Assembly: GCF_032062135.1 (NCBI RefSeq)
Contig: NC_092864.1
Span: 19,688,946 to 19,752,945, forward strand
Direction: 5' to 3'
Source of the DNA: Pyxicephalus adspersus
Lineage: Eukaryota; Chordata; Amphibia; Anura; Pyxicephalidae
DNA length: 64,000 bases
Shown: positions 23,022 through 34,452 of the stretch, in pieces
How the letters are laid out: every line of letters begins with the position of its first letter
How positions within the stretch are numbered: position 1 is the first letter of the stretch
Notes under the pieces: generated by a model
The model's input: the letters and a program-made list of their open reading frames with translations, nothing else
What the model was told of the DNA's origin: nothing
Databases searched by the model: none
Position numbers and translations under genes: made by a program

Positions 23022-23056
<35 letters not shown>
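23022..23056. repeat. (AT)n microsatellite
   Basis: About 30 bases of uninterrupted AT dinucleotide. Confidence 0.92.
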
Positions 23057-23388
23057 ACTAGTTTACTTGCTATTTAAGTGTATTTACCTTTTATCTTGTT
23101 ATACCAGGAAGCATTTACATATTCCTTACAGAATTTAGGTTACCTTATTGTGACCCTTACTTCTCCAATTAAAGAAGTAATAAACCATAATTTATTCATT
23201 ATTCTTTATTTCTCTCTCCATTTCATTTGTAATGCCATTTTCCTTTTAGTTCATATATTAGTTGTGAAAATCTCATTTTGAGAGTCTCAGTCCTGATTTC
23301 CCAAACATCTGGCTAGGTATACTGCACTGAAAAGGGCTCTTTATTGGCAGTGTTGCTATTCTGATTTAGCCAACATTTGGTTCTAAAA

Positions 23389-23709
23389 CAGCAGTCGCCA
23401 ACCGGTGGTCCATGAGAAAATTTTGGTGGTCCGCAGCTCTGGCCGATGCTCCTGCCAGCGGGGTCAGGAGACGCAGGGCACACTGACCAGAGCCATGGAC
23501 TATGTCCCCCAAATGGATCACAGGCTCAGGGCGGTGGGCAGGTTGTCTCCCATCGCAGACTCAGACTTGTGATGGGGGAGTGGGTGGGTTCTGACATCAT
23601 GGCGTCACTCTGGGGGAAGTTTATTCCCCTTTGAGCAAAACATCAGCATGCACAGTCCGGAGTCCGTGAAATTAGTGGTCCATGACGTCCAAAAAATTGG
23701 CGACCACTG
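23389..23709 (-). mobile_element. hAT-type MITE, complete
   Basis: The 321-base element has inverted ends CAGCAGTCGCCAACC and (reverse complemented right end) CAGTGGTCGCCAATT. Flanks are TTCTAAAA on the left and TTTAAAA on the right, an imperfect version of the 8-bp hAT duplication. It is G+C-rich inside. It is homologous to 5637-5780 in opposite orientation. The 62-codon frame at 23446-23634 lies wholly inside it and is incidental. Confidence 0.82.
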
Positions 23710-23764
23710 TTTAAAAGAATTAAATAAACTTTAAATTTAAGGCAACTTTGCCAGTTTTTTCAGC

Positions 23765-23985
23765 TTTGACAGCCTTTGACAGCTTTGACAGCCTTTTGTC
23801 AGTGAAATAAATACATAATAGGGAGGTGGGGGAAGCATTCCTTGAGATCTGCCCCTGACCATCATGGAGGGAGAAACTTCCCCTTGTGCACCTTAGAACA
23901 ACCACATGTACCCATGCAATCATCAGCCAATGCAACTTGCTGTGTATTCTATCAATAGACTCAATGTATCAATAGACTCAATGCT
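23765..23985. repeat. Two tiny tandem duplications
   Basis: Around 23762-23800 the motif CTTTGACAGC is repeated about four times, and at 23949-23982 a 17-base unit (TATCAATAGACTCAATG) is present twice in direct tandem. Confidence 0.7.
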
Positions 23986-24013
23986 TACATCCCCAATATC
24001 AAGAAACACAAAG

Positions 24014-24237
24014 AGCTTGACTTACTATAGCTCTCCAAGACTGGAGAAGATAGACTATAATGGGAAAACCTTGGCTATCCAGAAAACCTAGAAAGGATTT
24101 ACCAAAAATTGTTTGCTATTAGATGGCAAATGTTTTCAACCCTAGATCAGAAACTTTCCTAGTTTGCTGGATTACCCAGATTCTCTCATGATAGTCTATC
24201 TTCTCCAATCTCGGAGAGCTTTAATACATCATACCTA
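24014..24237. mobile_element. Foldback element (CCTGATTTATTAAAG family), diverged
   Basis: Both ends are recognisable: 'ctctccaagactggagaaga' on the left and 'tatcttctccaatctcggag' plus 'agctttaatacatc' on the right. The centre 'tttgctattagatggcaaatg' is the fold point. It is diverged relative to other copies. Confidence 0.75.
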
Positions 24238-24550
24238 GCATGTAGCTTTCCTACTGGATAGTGTTGATCCTGGGGCAGTTACCTCAGAAGGTCCATACCA
24301 TACCAAGTTGCAAGAAAGAGTTTCCTCACGTCATGGTGACCACAGTAGACCTCTAACTAGACCCCGACAGGCAGCATAGTCATACGGGAGATTGGAAGAT
24401 CTTTCCTTGTTTCTAAAAATAAACTTTCCGAAAGAACCATTAGAAGCAGCATGCTAATGGGGTCTTTGCAAACTGGGCCTATTAGTCAAGTTTACTAATA
24501 GGTACAAAGCAGCAAAGCCCTCAATGAGTGGTAAAATTATCTCCCCCCTC

Positions 24551-24764
24551 GGACCTGAAAAAAAGCTCTCCAAGAGGAAAGACCATCATGGATGAACCCA
24601 GTTAATCTAACAAACCTGGAATAAAGTTCTTAAAAATAATTTGCTATTACTTTGCCAAACTTTTTAGTCCTGGGCCACATTCATTCCATGTTTGTTATAT
24701 CACCCAGGTTTTCCCTTGATGATATGTTTTCCCCAGTCTTGGACAGCTGTAATAAATCAGGCCC
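24551..24764. mobile_element. Foldback element, left half eroded
   Basis: The right half is good ('ccagtcttggacagctgtaa', 'taaatcaggccc'). The left half is eroded: 'gctctccaagaggaaag' retains only part of the terminal repeat. Confidence 0.7.
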
Positions 24765-26079
24765 AAGGTGTGTGCTACTGCAGAAGATTACAGGAAAGAG
24801 ATACAATGTGAAAATCAGGCATTCATCTTAGATATAAAGAAGAATTGTATTGAATACATACTGGTTATACCCCCATTTAACAGCCATTATTTATATGAAC
24901 CCCCATGATGATTCCTAACAACCCCTAGGGGATTAATTTAAACAGCTTAATTCTTACCTAGACACAGTAAAATGTATTGAGTATTAAAGCCAGAACTTAT
25001 CTTTTACTAAGCTTCTTGTAGTTTCTGTTCAGCAAAGCTGTGGTAGAAAAGCAAGAAAGAGATCACATCAGTTGTATTGCAGTGAAAGGAATATACTGAC
25101 AGGAGAAAACTGCAGAAATACATATTTTCATATATCCCATTGATCATAATTAACAGTAATTAAGGGATATCATTTTAGTGAAGAGGTACACATGAAGGGG
25201 GTATGCTTTTCAGTCCAGGGCTGCCGCTATGCCATGTTTTTTAAATGATAAGAATTACTTTCTACTTGTGAAACATTCAGAGCTGTATATTTATCCATAT
25301 TAATATTATTGCTTTTACACAAAAAGTAACTTTAGTTTTTGATTTACTAGTCCTATAAGACCAGCAACATTGTGCATTATTACATTATGTATGTTTCTGT
25401 TGGCTACACTGTTGTTCAAGGATTCCTCCCGTATCATAAATAAATGATTGAAATTTGCTAAACATCCTGCCATTACACGGCAAAAACTACACCAGAATTA
25501 TTTATCTTTAAGCTTTTATATTAAATATCTTCTTTTAATGTTTACTAAATCTTTGGACTGTATGAAAACGATGACAATTTGATATATGTACTGTACAAAA
25601 TGTACTGGCACAGATATGCTCTGGTTAGAGAGTAAGGCACCTAGATCATTCAAATGATAATTATTAATGTTAATCTAGTGTATATATCAAATTTTATAGC
25701 AGAATGAGAAGAAGATTGTTTCATCAGTGAGAAAGAAAAGTCTTCCTGAAGTATGGAAGCCAGAGTTCATGTACATGAACCATTGAATTTTCCCTGGACA
25801 CAGGCGTCTAATTGCTTGAAAACTGTACTATGACATCATTCTGAATTACTAAAGTCATTTTACTTCAATATTTCCATACGCTGAGATCCTTCTACCATAT
25901 CATAGAAGGTGTAAAACTGACAAAGGTGCCTTTGCCTTATTAGGAGTGTGAAATGAATGTATATCAGTGGCATTGAAGTCATCGGGTATGGTAATTTCTG
26001 GCATCAACCCCCACCAAGAGGAGAGAAATATTCTGGCTATTAAACAGTCCATGTGGCCAGACGGTGCAAGGATCAGGAG
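24765..26079. other. Intergenic or intronic sequence, no gene seen
   Basis: No supported feature. A 115-codon minus frame (25900-26247) runs into the degenerate minisatellite that follows, which explains its openness. Confidence 0.5.
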
Positions 26080-26395
26080 TGTGCATGAGTTCATAAGTAA
26101 CAGAGCCCGGGGGTCAGGAGTGCATAATATACAATTTGCATGAGTCAGAATAAGGAAAAAAGGGCTAATGTCCACCATGCAGTGCAATGCAAAGGGTAAA
26201 GAAATGCATATTTCACAGAGTGCAGGTATCAGAGTTGTGCTGTACACAGGTGTCAGGAGTCATAATTTACCAGAGCACACGGGTCAAGCCAAGTGTGCAT
26301 CACTAAAGGAGTGTAAGGGTCAGAAATGCATAAAGAGTAATGCTCATTGCCCCTGTGTCAGAACTGCATAATGCAGAGTGCAGGGGTCAGAACAC
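26080..26395. repeat. Degenerate minisatellite
   Basis: Variants of a unit built from 'gggtcaggagtgcataat' and 'cagagtgcaggggtcag' recur six to eight times at irregular spacing of roughly 30-50 bases (for example near 26068, 26110, 26216, 26250, 26315, 26358, 26375). The array is old and indel-rich. Confidence 0.6.
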
Positions 26396-26872
26396 ATACA
26401 GGCTAGTAATACCTTCTTCTTGCAGTACAAATATTCCCCTAAAATTCCTTCCAGTGTAGATATCTCCCCAACTCCAAATCATTTCAGTACAAGTTGACTG
26501 ATTCACTCCTTCTAAAAGTTTTGTCAAGTATGGTCACCCCCTTCCCAAACCTCCACAGTAATGCCATTGAAGTATATCTAAACCAATTCCTTTAATAACA
26601 CATGAAGGTCCTTCTTAAAGCATTTGTTTATAGGATGTCAATGTTCATTTCCAGTCTCTACATTGTTCCTCTGTGTTGTTAACCTATCACATGCGTTTTC
26701 AATCTAGAATACAATTTATCATTTCAACACGTTTTATAGACAACAATATTTTATTGAAGAAAAAAGCCAATTTTTACACAGTGCTTTATCAATTTAAATT
26801 GTACTTAAATAAATGATATTGTGGTCCCCAGCCCTTGGTGCAAGTCTTATACTCACCTGTCCCTTATCCAAT

Positions 26873-27066
26873 GGGCCTGATTTATTAAAGCCCTCCAAGA
26901 CTGGAGAGGATACAATTTTATCAGTGAACCTGGGTGATCCAAAAATCTGGAATAGATCTGGTCCAGGATTGGAAACATTTGCTAAGAAATAGCAAATGAC
27001 TTTAAGAAATCCATTCCAGGTTTGCTGATGAAAGTGTATCCTCTCCAGCCTTGGGCAAGGCCTGAT
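26873..27066. mobile_element. Foldback element with altered right end
   Basis: The left end GGGCCTGATTTATTAAAGCC and both inner arms are clear. The right side keeps 'gtatcctctccagccttgg' but then reads GGCAAGGCCTGATTTTATC, which repeats the left terminus directly instead of inverting it. This suggests a rearrangement or a second element end at this point. Confidence 0.75.
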
Positions 27067-27214
27067 TTTATCGGGATTAAACTGAAATATGTATGTTACC
27101 AATAGCATTGTCCTCCAATGTCACTTCTAAAAATACAAATATGTCTCTTGAGGCTATGTATTTCATTATTTAATATATATTTACAATTTTAAAGCCTGAA
27201 TCCTTTGACTAGGT

Positions 27215-27725
27215 GTATCTAGGCATCCTTTGCAAACTGGCTCTGTTACCCCATAAGATGGCATCATCTATTGTAGTCCACACTCTGAAACCAGAGCACC
27301 CTAGTATTTTATTGTAATTTAGCAGTGACAAAAGAACCAATATGTGTCAGTTCTTGTAACAATAATCTGCTCAGGATCCCTTGCATAGATATTTGCCTGC
27401 TAAGCTGCTAAGCCTCAATTGCAAAGTGCCCTGGTGTTAACCCCCTTGTTGGTGCTATCAAGTGTTGTCCCCAAAACCAAAGCAGTCTGGTACTTTATTA
27501 TCATGTCAGAATAGAACCAAAATGTTTCCATTCTCATAACAATTGTGTGGTCATGATCCATGGGCTACATTTACCAGACATCCTAGGCAACCCTTGCAAA
27601 GTGGCTGGTACTACCCCTCTGATGGTGTCATCCAGTTTGGTCCATACCCACCAAGCCAAAGCACCCTGGTATATTTATTCAGAAGAACCAAAATGTGTCC
27701 ATTTTTGTCACAACCATATCACATA
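27215..27725. repeat. Three-copy degenerate tandem repeat, period about 180 bp
   Basis: Three successive units start near 27232, 27421 and 27596 with 'gcaaa(c/g)tg(g/c)c'. Each continues with a 'tggtgtcatc'-like segment, 'accaaagcaccctggtat' and 'agaaccaaaatgtgtccat'. Spacing is 189 and 175 bases. The 61-codon frames at 27543-27732 lie in copy 3. Confidence 0.78.
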
Positions 27726-30700
27726 TAAGTAAACTTTAGATTTCTATAGATAATGCATATAACAATATGTTAGGACACATACATTTTCAAAGCTACATTT
27801 TAATCTGGCTTCACAATCCTAATGTAGGTAGGTTGAAAGAGAAGAATTCATCTATTAGGTACTTGTAAATTTCTAACTTTGCACATTTGATGATATCCTG
27901 GTAATTCTTTAGCGTGTAACTCCCTTCTAACTCTCAGCAGCATTAACACTCGCAATATGAGTTCATTGCTTACACTTGGAGCTCCATTACCAGCTGCTGA
28001 CAACCTCCAGCAAGCCATTTTGCATTCTGTTCTTGGATAAACATCTCATTCGTCCGTAAAGTCTTGCTCTTTTTGGAATGTTGGATTGTTCTCCGAATGA
28101 TCAAACTTTGGGTAATGAAAAGGAGATGTTATCTTAATTGCAGAGAGAAGAATCAGATGACTTGTAACAAATGTCATGCCTATGCAGACTTTTATAATTG
28201 GTACAATTGGGATTTACCAATCTGGAGTCAATAAATTTGTCTTATAATAAGGTTATTAAACTTTGTCTGTGGACAATTACCGTCTGATAGAGCGCTCTCC
28301 TGCTGGAATTGTCACCAGGCATATGTGAACATCACAATAATACATGGAACACGCTGATGGCCAATTATAGATCAGCGCTCGTAGCTAGGCATCCAGTGCA
28401 GGAAACATGTATTTAACATTCAACATGTGTCATCCATCTTACATCTTTGTATTGTACTCTGAGCAGCAATTGTTGGGAATATGTTGGGGGGGAGGCTACA
28501 ATAAATGAAGACTGGTACATCCCTTTAAGAATGTGAAACCTTTTGTGAATAATAGGGTGACAGCTCAATGCGCACACCAACTAGTCAAATATAGCATGTC
28601 ATTGGGTTCTAAAATGCAAACAAATAAAAATAAAGCCTATCATTTTTTTTAGGTTTCTAATCTAGTAAAGTAGCTGATTTTTCTACAGTAGCATAATTAA
28701 TTTTCTATTGCTCATAATACATTTCATAAGAGAAATATTATGTGTTAAACCAAACTGTTAGTCTTTTCAATGTTTCTTGAATACATTGATGAAAGAGGTT
28801 AATGTAATGTAAACAGTCCTATTAATGTGTTTGAATATGCAGAACCTGCTCCTATGAATATGTTATTTTATTATCTATGTGCTGTACATGGGAAAGTCTC
28901 CTTGATCATCTTATGTCAACATTGATTGAATTTATTAGACTACGCAGTAGTAACTGTTAAGTCTCATACAGATGTCAGATAGACATTGGATGATTTCACT
29001 GGAAATGATCATTTGTGGTGAACAAGTGCTGAGAATAGAAAGGGGAGAATGGGTGGGTGGCACCCTACTGTGCTCTCCTCCATAGATAAGCCTACCAGTT
29101 GTTCCCAATCAGTCAATCAATCTGCCAGGTTGGGTTAATGAAGGACATTAGGGGTCCACTGCATTTAACCCAAGACAAGCACAATTGCTCATCCCCCATG
29201 ACAATCATCTGATGTATGTATGTTGCTTTAGAGAGAAGCCATGTGACCAAAGCTATGTAACCCAGCTTTGGGCAAACATTAGTATGTAGGGACTTGGTAC
29301 CACATGAACTTTGCAATCTGACTTCCCTACCAGATATGTATAAACTTACAATCTAATGTTAATAAAGTTTAGAAGAAATATTCTATAAGCATGTTTATAC
29401 CTGGTATGAGGAAGGCAATGTAAACAGAGTAAATCCATATTAATACAGGGACTACATATTACAACCCTGCACAGACAGAATACCATTATGAAAAACATAT
29501 ATGCCCCAGCACTAGTCAGAAATGTAAGTTGAGTTTTTTTCCAAGGACAAAGTCCTCACGCTCTCAAGGTGTAGATGTCAAATCACATCCCCCCCTCAAA
29601 TTCATTAAAGTAAGGGAATGTTACTCTATAGCTGTGTATATAGTAAAGCGGAATATATTTTGATTTGGCATGCAGATATATTACAGGTCTCACAAAATGA
29701 AGATACTCAAATGAATTATGAAATTATTTAGTTGGTCTTCTTTGCTCTCCTTAATGTGGTCACCCTCAACATTCTATCATGTAATTCAATTGCTACGTTA
29801 TACCTGATATATCAGAGAGGCTGAGGAGAACCAAATAAAAGCAGTTTCTGGGACCATAGTTACATAGCAGGAAATGTAGGAAGGTAAGGAGAGGGTCAAA
29901 GGAACCAGCACAGACAATTATTAGACACTCCCAGAAGAGGAGACGGCTATGGCAAGTAAGGAGGGGAAGAGGCTGTGCTAGGATTTGACTCTTCCTTGGA
30001 TGGTCACATTTTCTAGAAAACTGTAAGTGAATATCAAATGTTTTATGGAAAGAAAATAAGTTGGAAACTAAAAGTATTCATATAGCTACTGCATAGCTAC
30101 AAATTAGCTTTAATCCTTGTAGATGTGGGTGGACAAGAAGACATTTTAAGTTCACTTTTTTGGTCTCATCACAAATCCATATTTACCTTACCTTCGGACT
30201 ACTGCCAATCTATGGTCATGGGTGATACTGTTACACAGTAATGAGAAAGGTGGGTCCCATCAGAATCCAATGAGCTGTGTAAATGTCCAAGCCCCGGTCC
30301 TCAAAGAACAAAGTAGCTTGGATAATTTTGTGTTCATTAAGCAGACTTAATAAACACAAAGAATCTTGATAGCAAGTTCTGCTGCCTAGGGAATTAAGCA
30401 CTGTGCCCAAGATTAAGGTGGTAGATTTTTTTTATGATCTTTTACTATGCCAATTCCATAGACAAAAGATAAGAGCAAGTATTATCAAAAGCCCTTTACC
30501 TGAATGATTATACCTCTTTTCTAAAGCACCAGGCTGGGCATATTATGTACTGAAATCTTTTTGCGTTACAATGAAGCCTGCCTGACTATTTCTGATAAGC
30601 CTGAATCTCCACAGGAAGATAAGTTATCCTGAAATTTCATTTTCAACTTCTCCTCGAAAAATCCAAAATCAGCAAGTGCATTTCCTCCTTATTTGGTGAT

Positions 30701-31639
30701 ATGAACGAATTATGAATAATGTACTCTGCTGTACCCTTACCTTGCAAATAACACAGAATGAGACATAACAACTTTTTTTTAGTGTTCTCCCTGCGTCTGT
30801 ATACCTCTTATAACCTGAAATCTCGGCTGCAATGTACAGCGCTGCTTGTGTCTGACTATTCTTGATTTGAAGATGAAAATGAAACTTTTATTGCTAAAGG
30901 CACGCTCTATTCGATTGTAGAAAGTTTACATTTGAATCAGAACAACATTATTTTGAAAGCACTTACAAAAAATGAGGAGTAATGTTGCTATTTTCTTCAT
31001 CTTGAAAACAAATTCTAGAAAATTACCCCTACAAAAGATAACTGTTAATTAATGGTGGGTAGGAAATACAGTCCTACATTCCCTGGCAGAGGTTGGGCCT
31101 CAGGCAGAATCATCAGGGGTTTGGTATTTGTATTTGTTCGGCAGCACTTTGTGGTTCCATTCACCGTCTTTTATGCCAATACAGGAGCCAGACACGGCAC
31201 AGGTGAAGGATCCCATCATGCACCAGGGACCAGACATCTGATACACGCAGGAACTCGAGTTCTATCATCTATCACTCTGCATACCCTCTTTTATGTATTT
31301 AAAGGCTTAGGGCTATTGGGATTTGTAGTAAAAAAAGGAACTGGTACAGAGTTCCCTGCATATTCCCATCTCAGTGACCACACGATAATCATGGTCAGTA
31401 ATTGTTAAAGTCACTTGCTGGCAAAGAATGCAGTCTTTGCAGGTGGAGATAAATAAAGGGGTGGAGGATATCTTGAGTTCTATAGTCTAGAAGACAAGGC
31501 TGACAACACTGGTTGGGATTTTATTGCCACAAAGCCCCTTTACGAAGCACAGCAGTTCAACAGTTATATTTTGTTTTTCACTTAAAGCATTTTTCATATG
31601 GATAGAACATGAGAAAAGGTGCAAATATTGCATGGATGT
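27726..31639. other. Long repeat-poor stretch, no gene called
   Basis: No exon recognised. 28000-28430 has balanced base composition and motif-rich non-repetitive sequence, a candidate conserved block. A 118-codon frame at 31052-31408 (+) is the longest gap-free one in the window but shows no domain, signal peptide or convincing splice context, so I leave it uncalled. Confidence 0.45.
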
Positions 31640-31850
31640 TCTGGTTTTTACATAGTAACCTATTTAGGTTGAAAAAAGTCAACCACTAGGGAAATAAACA
31701 TATCCCAGATAAAAACCATGTAGATATAGTTTATCCAGAGGAAGGCAAAACAAAAACCCTTGCTCCAACAGAGGAAAAAATCCTTCCGGATCCTGTGAGG
31801 CAATTGGATGTTCCATGGATCAACCCTGGATTTTTGTTTTATTTTACTTA
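31640..31850 (+). repeat. Frog-type interspersed repeat ('tacatagtaac...ccttccgg')
   Basis: The order 'tacatagtaacctatttagg', 'ttgaaaaaagtcaacc', 'atccagaggaaggcaaaa', 'aaaaaatccttccgg', 'gttccatggatcaaccctgg' is one I recall as a common dispersed repeat in frog DNA. I cannot assign it to a transposon class and the ends are approximate. Confidence 0.6.
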
Positions 31851-32269
31851 GACATCAGCCCTAAGGAACTATTAATAATAAACATTTTTTACATTGCTGA
31901 TATTCTGCAAATTAGCTTTTATTGAAGTTACCCTTGTTTTCACACTCTATAATACTTTTGTTAGTAACCTGAATGTGTTTTTCTTTAACCTCTAACAATT
32001 CCAGGAGTGTTGGGGGCTTTCTGTTGCATACCTTGCTCCCTCCTTCCTATATTTGTCCCTCATATTACCAGGGTATATTGCTGCTGCCTATAAAGCCTCA
32101 GAACCTGATGATTTGTATAGGAAAATGCCTGCACATAATTAGTGACAGCATCGGGTTGTGTAGGAGAGTGCCTGTGGACTGTTGTCACTATCAGAGGGCC
32201 AGAAGGATCACAATATGAAAGAGGAAGGTAGAAGTGCAGGCTGTCAGAGCACGGAAACCCTCCAACACT

Positions 32270-32401
32270 GGCCTGATGTATTAAAGCTGGAGAGATTACA
32301 CTTTCATCTGTGAAGCTGGGTGATCCAGCAAACCTGGAATGGATCTGTTCCAAGATTCAAAACATTTGCTAACAAACAGCAAACAAATTTGAAGAAATCC
32401 A
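32270..32401 (+). mobile_element. Foldback element, left half only
   Basis: Begins GGCCTGATGTATTAAAGC, continues through 'gggtgatccagcaaacctgg' and 'aacatttgctaacaaacagc', and stops at 'gaagaaatcc', just past the fold centre. The right arm is missing. Confidence 0.78.
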
Positions 32402-33426
32402 AAACTTGTAAAAAACTACAGGCTGTACCTTATAAAAGACATATGGAAAGCAAGGACAGCATCAGTGTTAATTTCAAACAATTTGTTTACATGAGCATGC
32501 AGAAAAATGTTCATTGATAACAGTGTTTCTTGTGTTTTGTAATAGGTTCTACTAAAAAGCCACATAAGCAAGTGTATGCAGTAATAATATCAAATTGCTA
32601 TTCCGTTTATTGAAGGATGACTGTAAAATGTACATCCCATTGTGTCCTCGGCCGCCTCAGTCCCATTTAGAAGGAAGATCATAAATAATGCATCTCACAA
32701 GCCAGCTTCCAAAAGATAACCATACTTCCTAAATCTTAAAGCACATAATCATCCGATAAACAGTCTTGAAAATCTTTAGAGATGGCTGGCTATGCAGCTC
32801 TACAGAGATGTACAAGACAACTTCACTTTCAAAGATAAGGCCAATGAGTTTCCCGATGGGTAAAATACCACAAATGTATTTTAGGAGGCATGAAGAAATG
32901 AGTTTAGGTAATGGGATCTTTCAGACTTACAGATATGAACTTTAATTTCTATAAGCTTCCGCAAGTCGCATTACAACAGAGAATATAATGTATTATAGAG
33001 ATTGTTTATGATAGCTGCAGCTTTTTAGGTAATCTGCATTGTGTTTTGGAATTATCATTGCAAAAATAAAGGACACAATGCTTCAAAAGTCGTTTTCCCC
33101 AAAACACAAAAGACATACAAGGATATTAATTGTTAAAAAATATCAATAACTTCATCCCTATCCTTACCCTTTTCAGTTATGATACAGGAATTACTATAAG
33201 TAATTGTCAGAGGTTCCTAAATAAGAAACAAAAATTCAAACAATTAAAAAAAAACTTTTGCAATGCTGTGGAAACTCAAATATTTGGAAATTCTTAAAGA
33301 GATAAAAAGATGTGGAATCCCCCTTTCCCCCAAAAATTAGACAGAAAGCAAATAATAGTTACAAACATTGTCTGTGGACTCTCTGGAACTGAACTTTTCC
33401 CCATTACTGACTTTCTATGACTTGAT

Positions 33427-33590
33427 CTTCACTGTGTCTTTGGGTGGAGTTGGCCAACTTTGTAGGCAAACTTTTCCTTGTTCTTCATTGTGTCTTTGTG
33501 TAATGTTGGCCATCTTGGTAGGCAGAACCTTTCATTGTTCTTCATTGTGCCTTTGTGTAGAGTTGGCCATCTTGGTAGGCAAAAATTTAC
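33427..33590. repeat. 57-bp minisatellite, three copies
   Basis: Units start at 33427, 33483 and 33540 (period 56-57). Each has 'cttcattgtgtctttgtg', 'gttggccatcttggtaggca' and a variable end. Because 57 is a multiple of 3, frames on both strands (33368-33610 plus, 33429-33638 minus) stay open and encode 19-residue repeats. I regard these as by-products of the repeat. Confidence 0.85.
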
Positions 33591-33941
33591 TACTTTATGT
33601 TCAGAACTAGGAGTTCTCCAGGACTGATCTGGCAACACAGGCTTTTCAACCTTTATCCACCCAAAATCTCATTCTGAATCTCCTGAGAATAGCAGCCAGA
33701 GACAAAAATTCCTTATATTTACCACTGCTGTTTTAAAGATGTGAGAACATGAAAGTGTTCTACCAGAAAGTATACAACTATTTTTTAAAATAGGGCACTG
33801 TTTGAGTACAAATAACTTTTCCAAATGCTTTCTATGTCATAGCAGGGGACATAACCTCAAGCAGTAAGTGAGCTTTAAAATTAGCGCTCCCTACATCTGT
33901 TACATCTCCTTACATCTTAATGTCCATATTTGGCTGCTAAT

Positions 33942-34452
33942 ATCACCACTCGAACTTCCGATGGGTCCACAAAATTGCGGCGAACCGATTTCGCAAACCC
34001 AACGGAAGTTATAGGAAATCAGTTAAGGAGGATTTCCAGAGGTGCATTCATTCACCCAGCCCTGGGAATCCTTCTGTGTGGGATCCTAAGGTACTAGAGT
34101 TTAAATAACCTCTAGTGCCTGGGCATCGCAGTGGATGTCCAGGGCTGCATGAACGAATCCTGTGTGCAATTACCGGCACTATAGGTTAAATAGGGACAAG
34201 TCTCCCCATTCAAAACATCTAGTACTCTCTGATTGGCTGAGGAAAGGAAAATCCTGATGACGCTTGAACTGTGGCTGCATTCATTTATCAGCACAGCCCG
34301 CATTTTTTTTTAATTTAATTTTTTAATTAAAATTCTATCTCGTTTGGTGAATTTACACTGGCCATTCTTGCTTACAATTTTGGTAAGATAAAACGTCCGA
34401 ATTTGCTGCAAGATCAAGTTTAAAAACTTGCTCGCTCATCCCCAATCACCAG
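33942..34452. mobile_element. hAT-type element, shorter relative of 21140-21878
   Basis: Internal landmarks are shared with 21140-21878: 'ctcgaacttc', 'gcgaaccgatttcgc', 'acctctagtgcctggg', 'tctgattggctgagg', 'atcagcacagcccgc', and 'ctcgctcatcccc' at the right end. Flanks ATCACCAC (33942-33949) and ATCACCAG (34445-34452) match at 7 of 8 positions. The two long hairpins of the larger copy are absent, and the left terminus differs, so the left end is less certain. Confidence 0.72.

Noticed and set aside
25900..26247. 115-codon minus-strand frame
   Set aside because: It runs through a degenerate minisatellite whose repeats explain the lack of stops, and no domain is recognisable.
31052..31408. 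Longest gap-free ATG frame (118 codons, plus strand)
   Set aside because: No recognisable domain, no convincing splice or promoter context, and a frame of this length is expected by chance in 64 kb read in six frames.
33427..33590. CRISPR-like array
   Set aside because: Units are contiguous tandem copies without distinct spacers, and the genome is eukaryotic.
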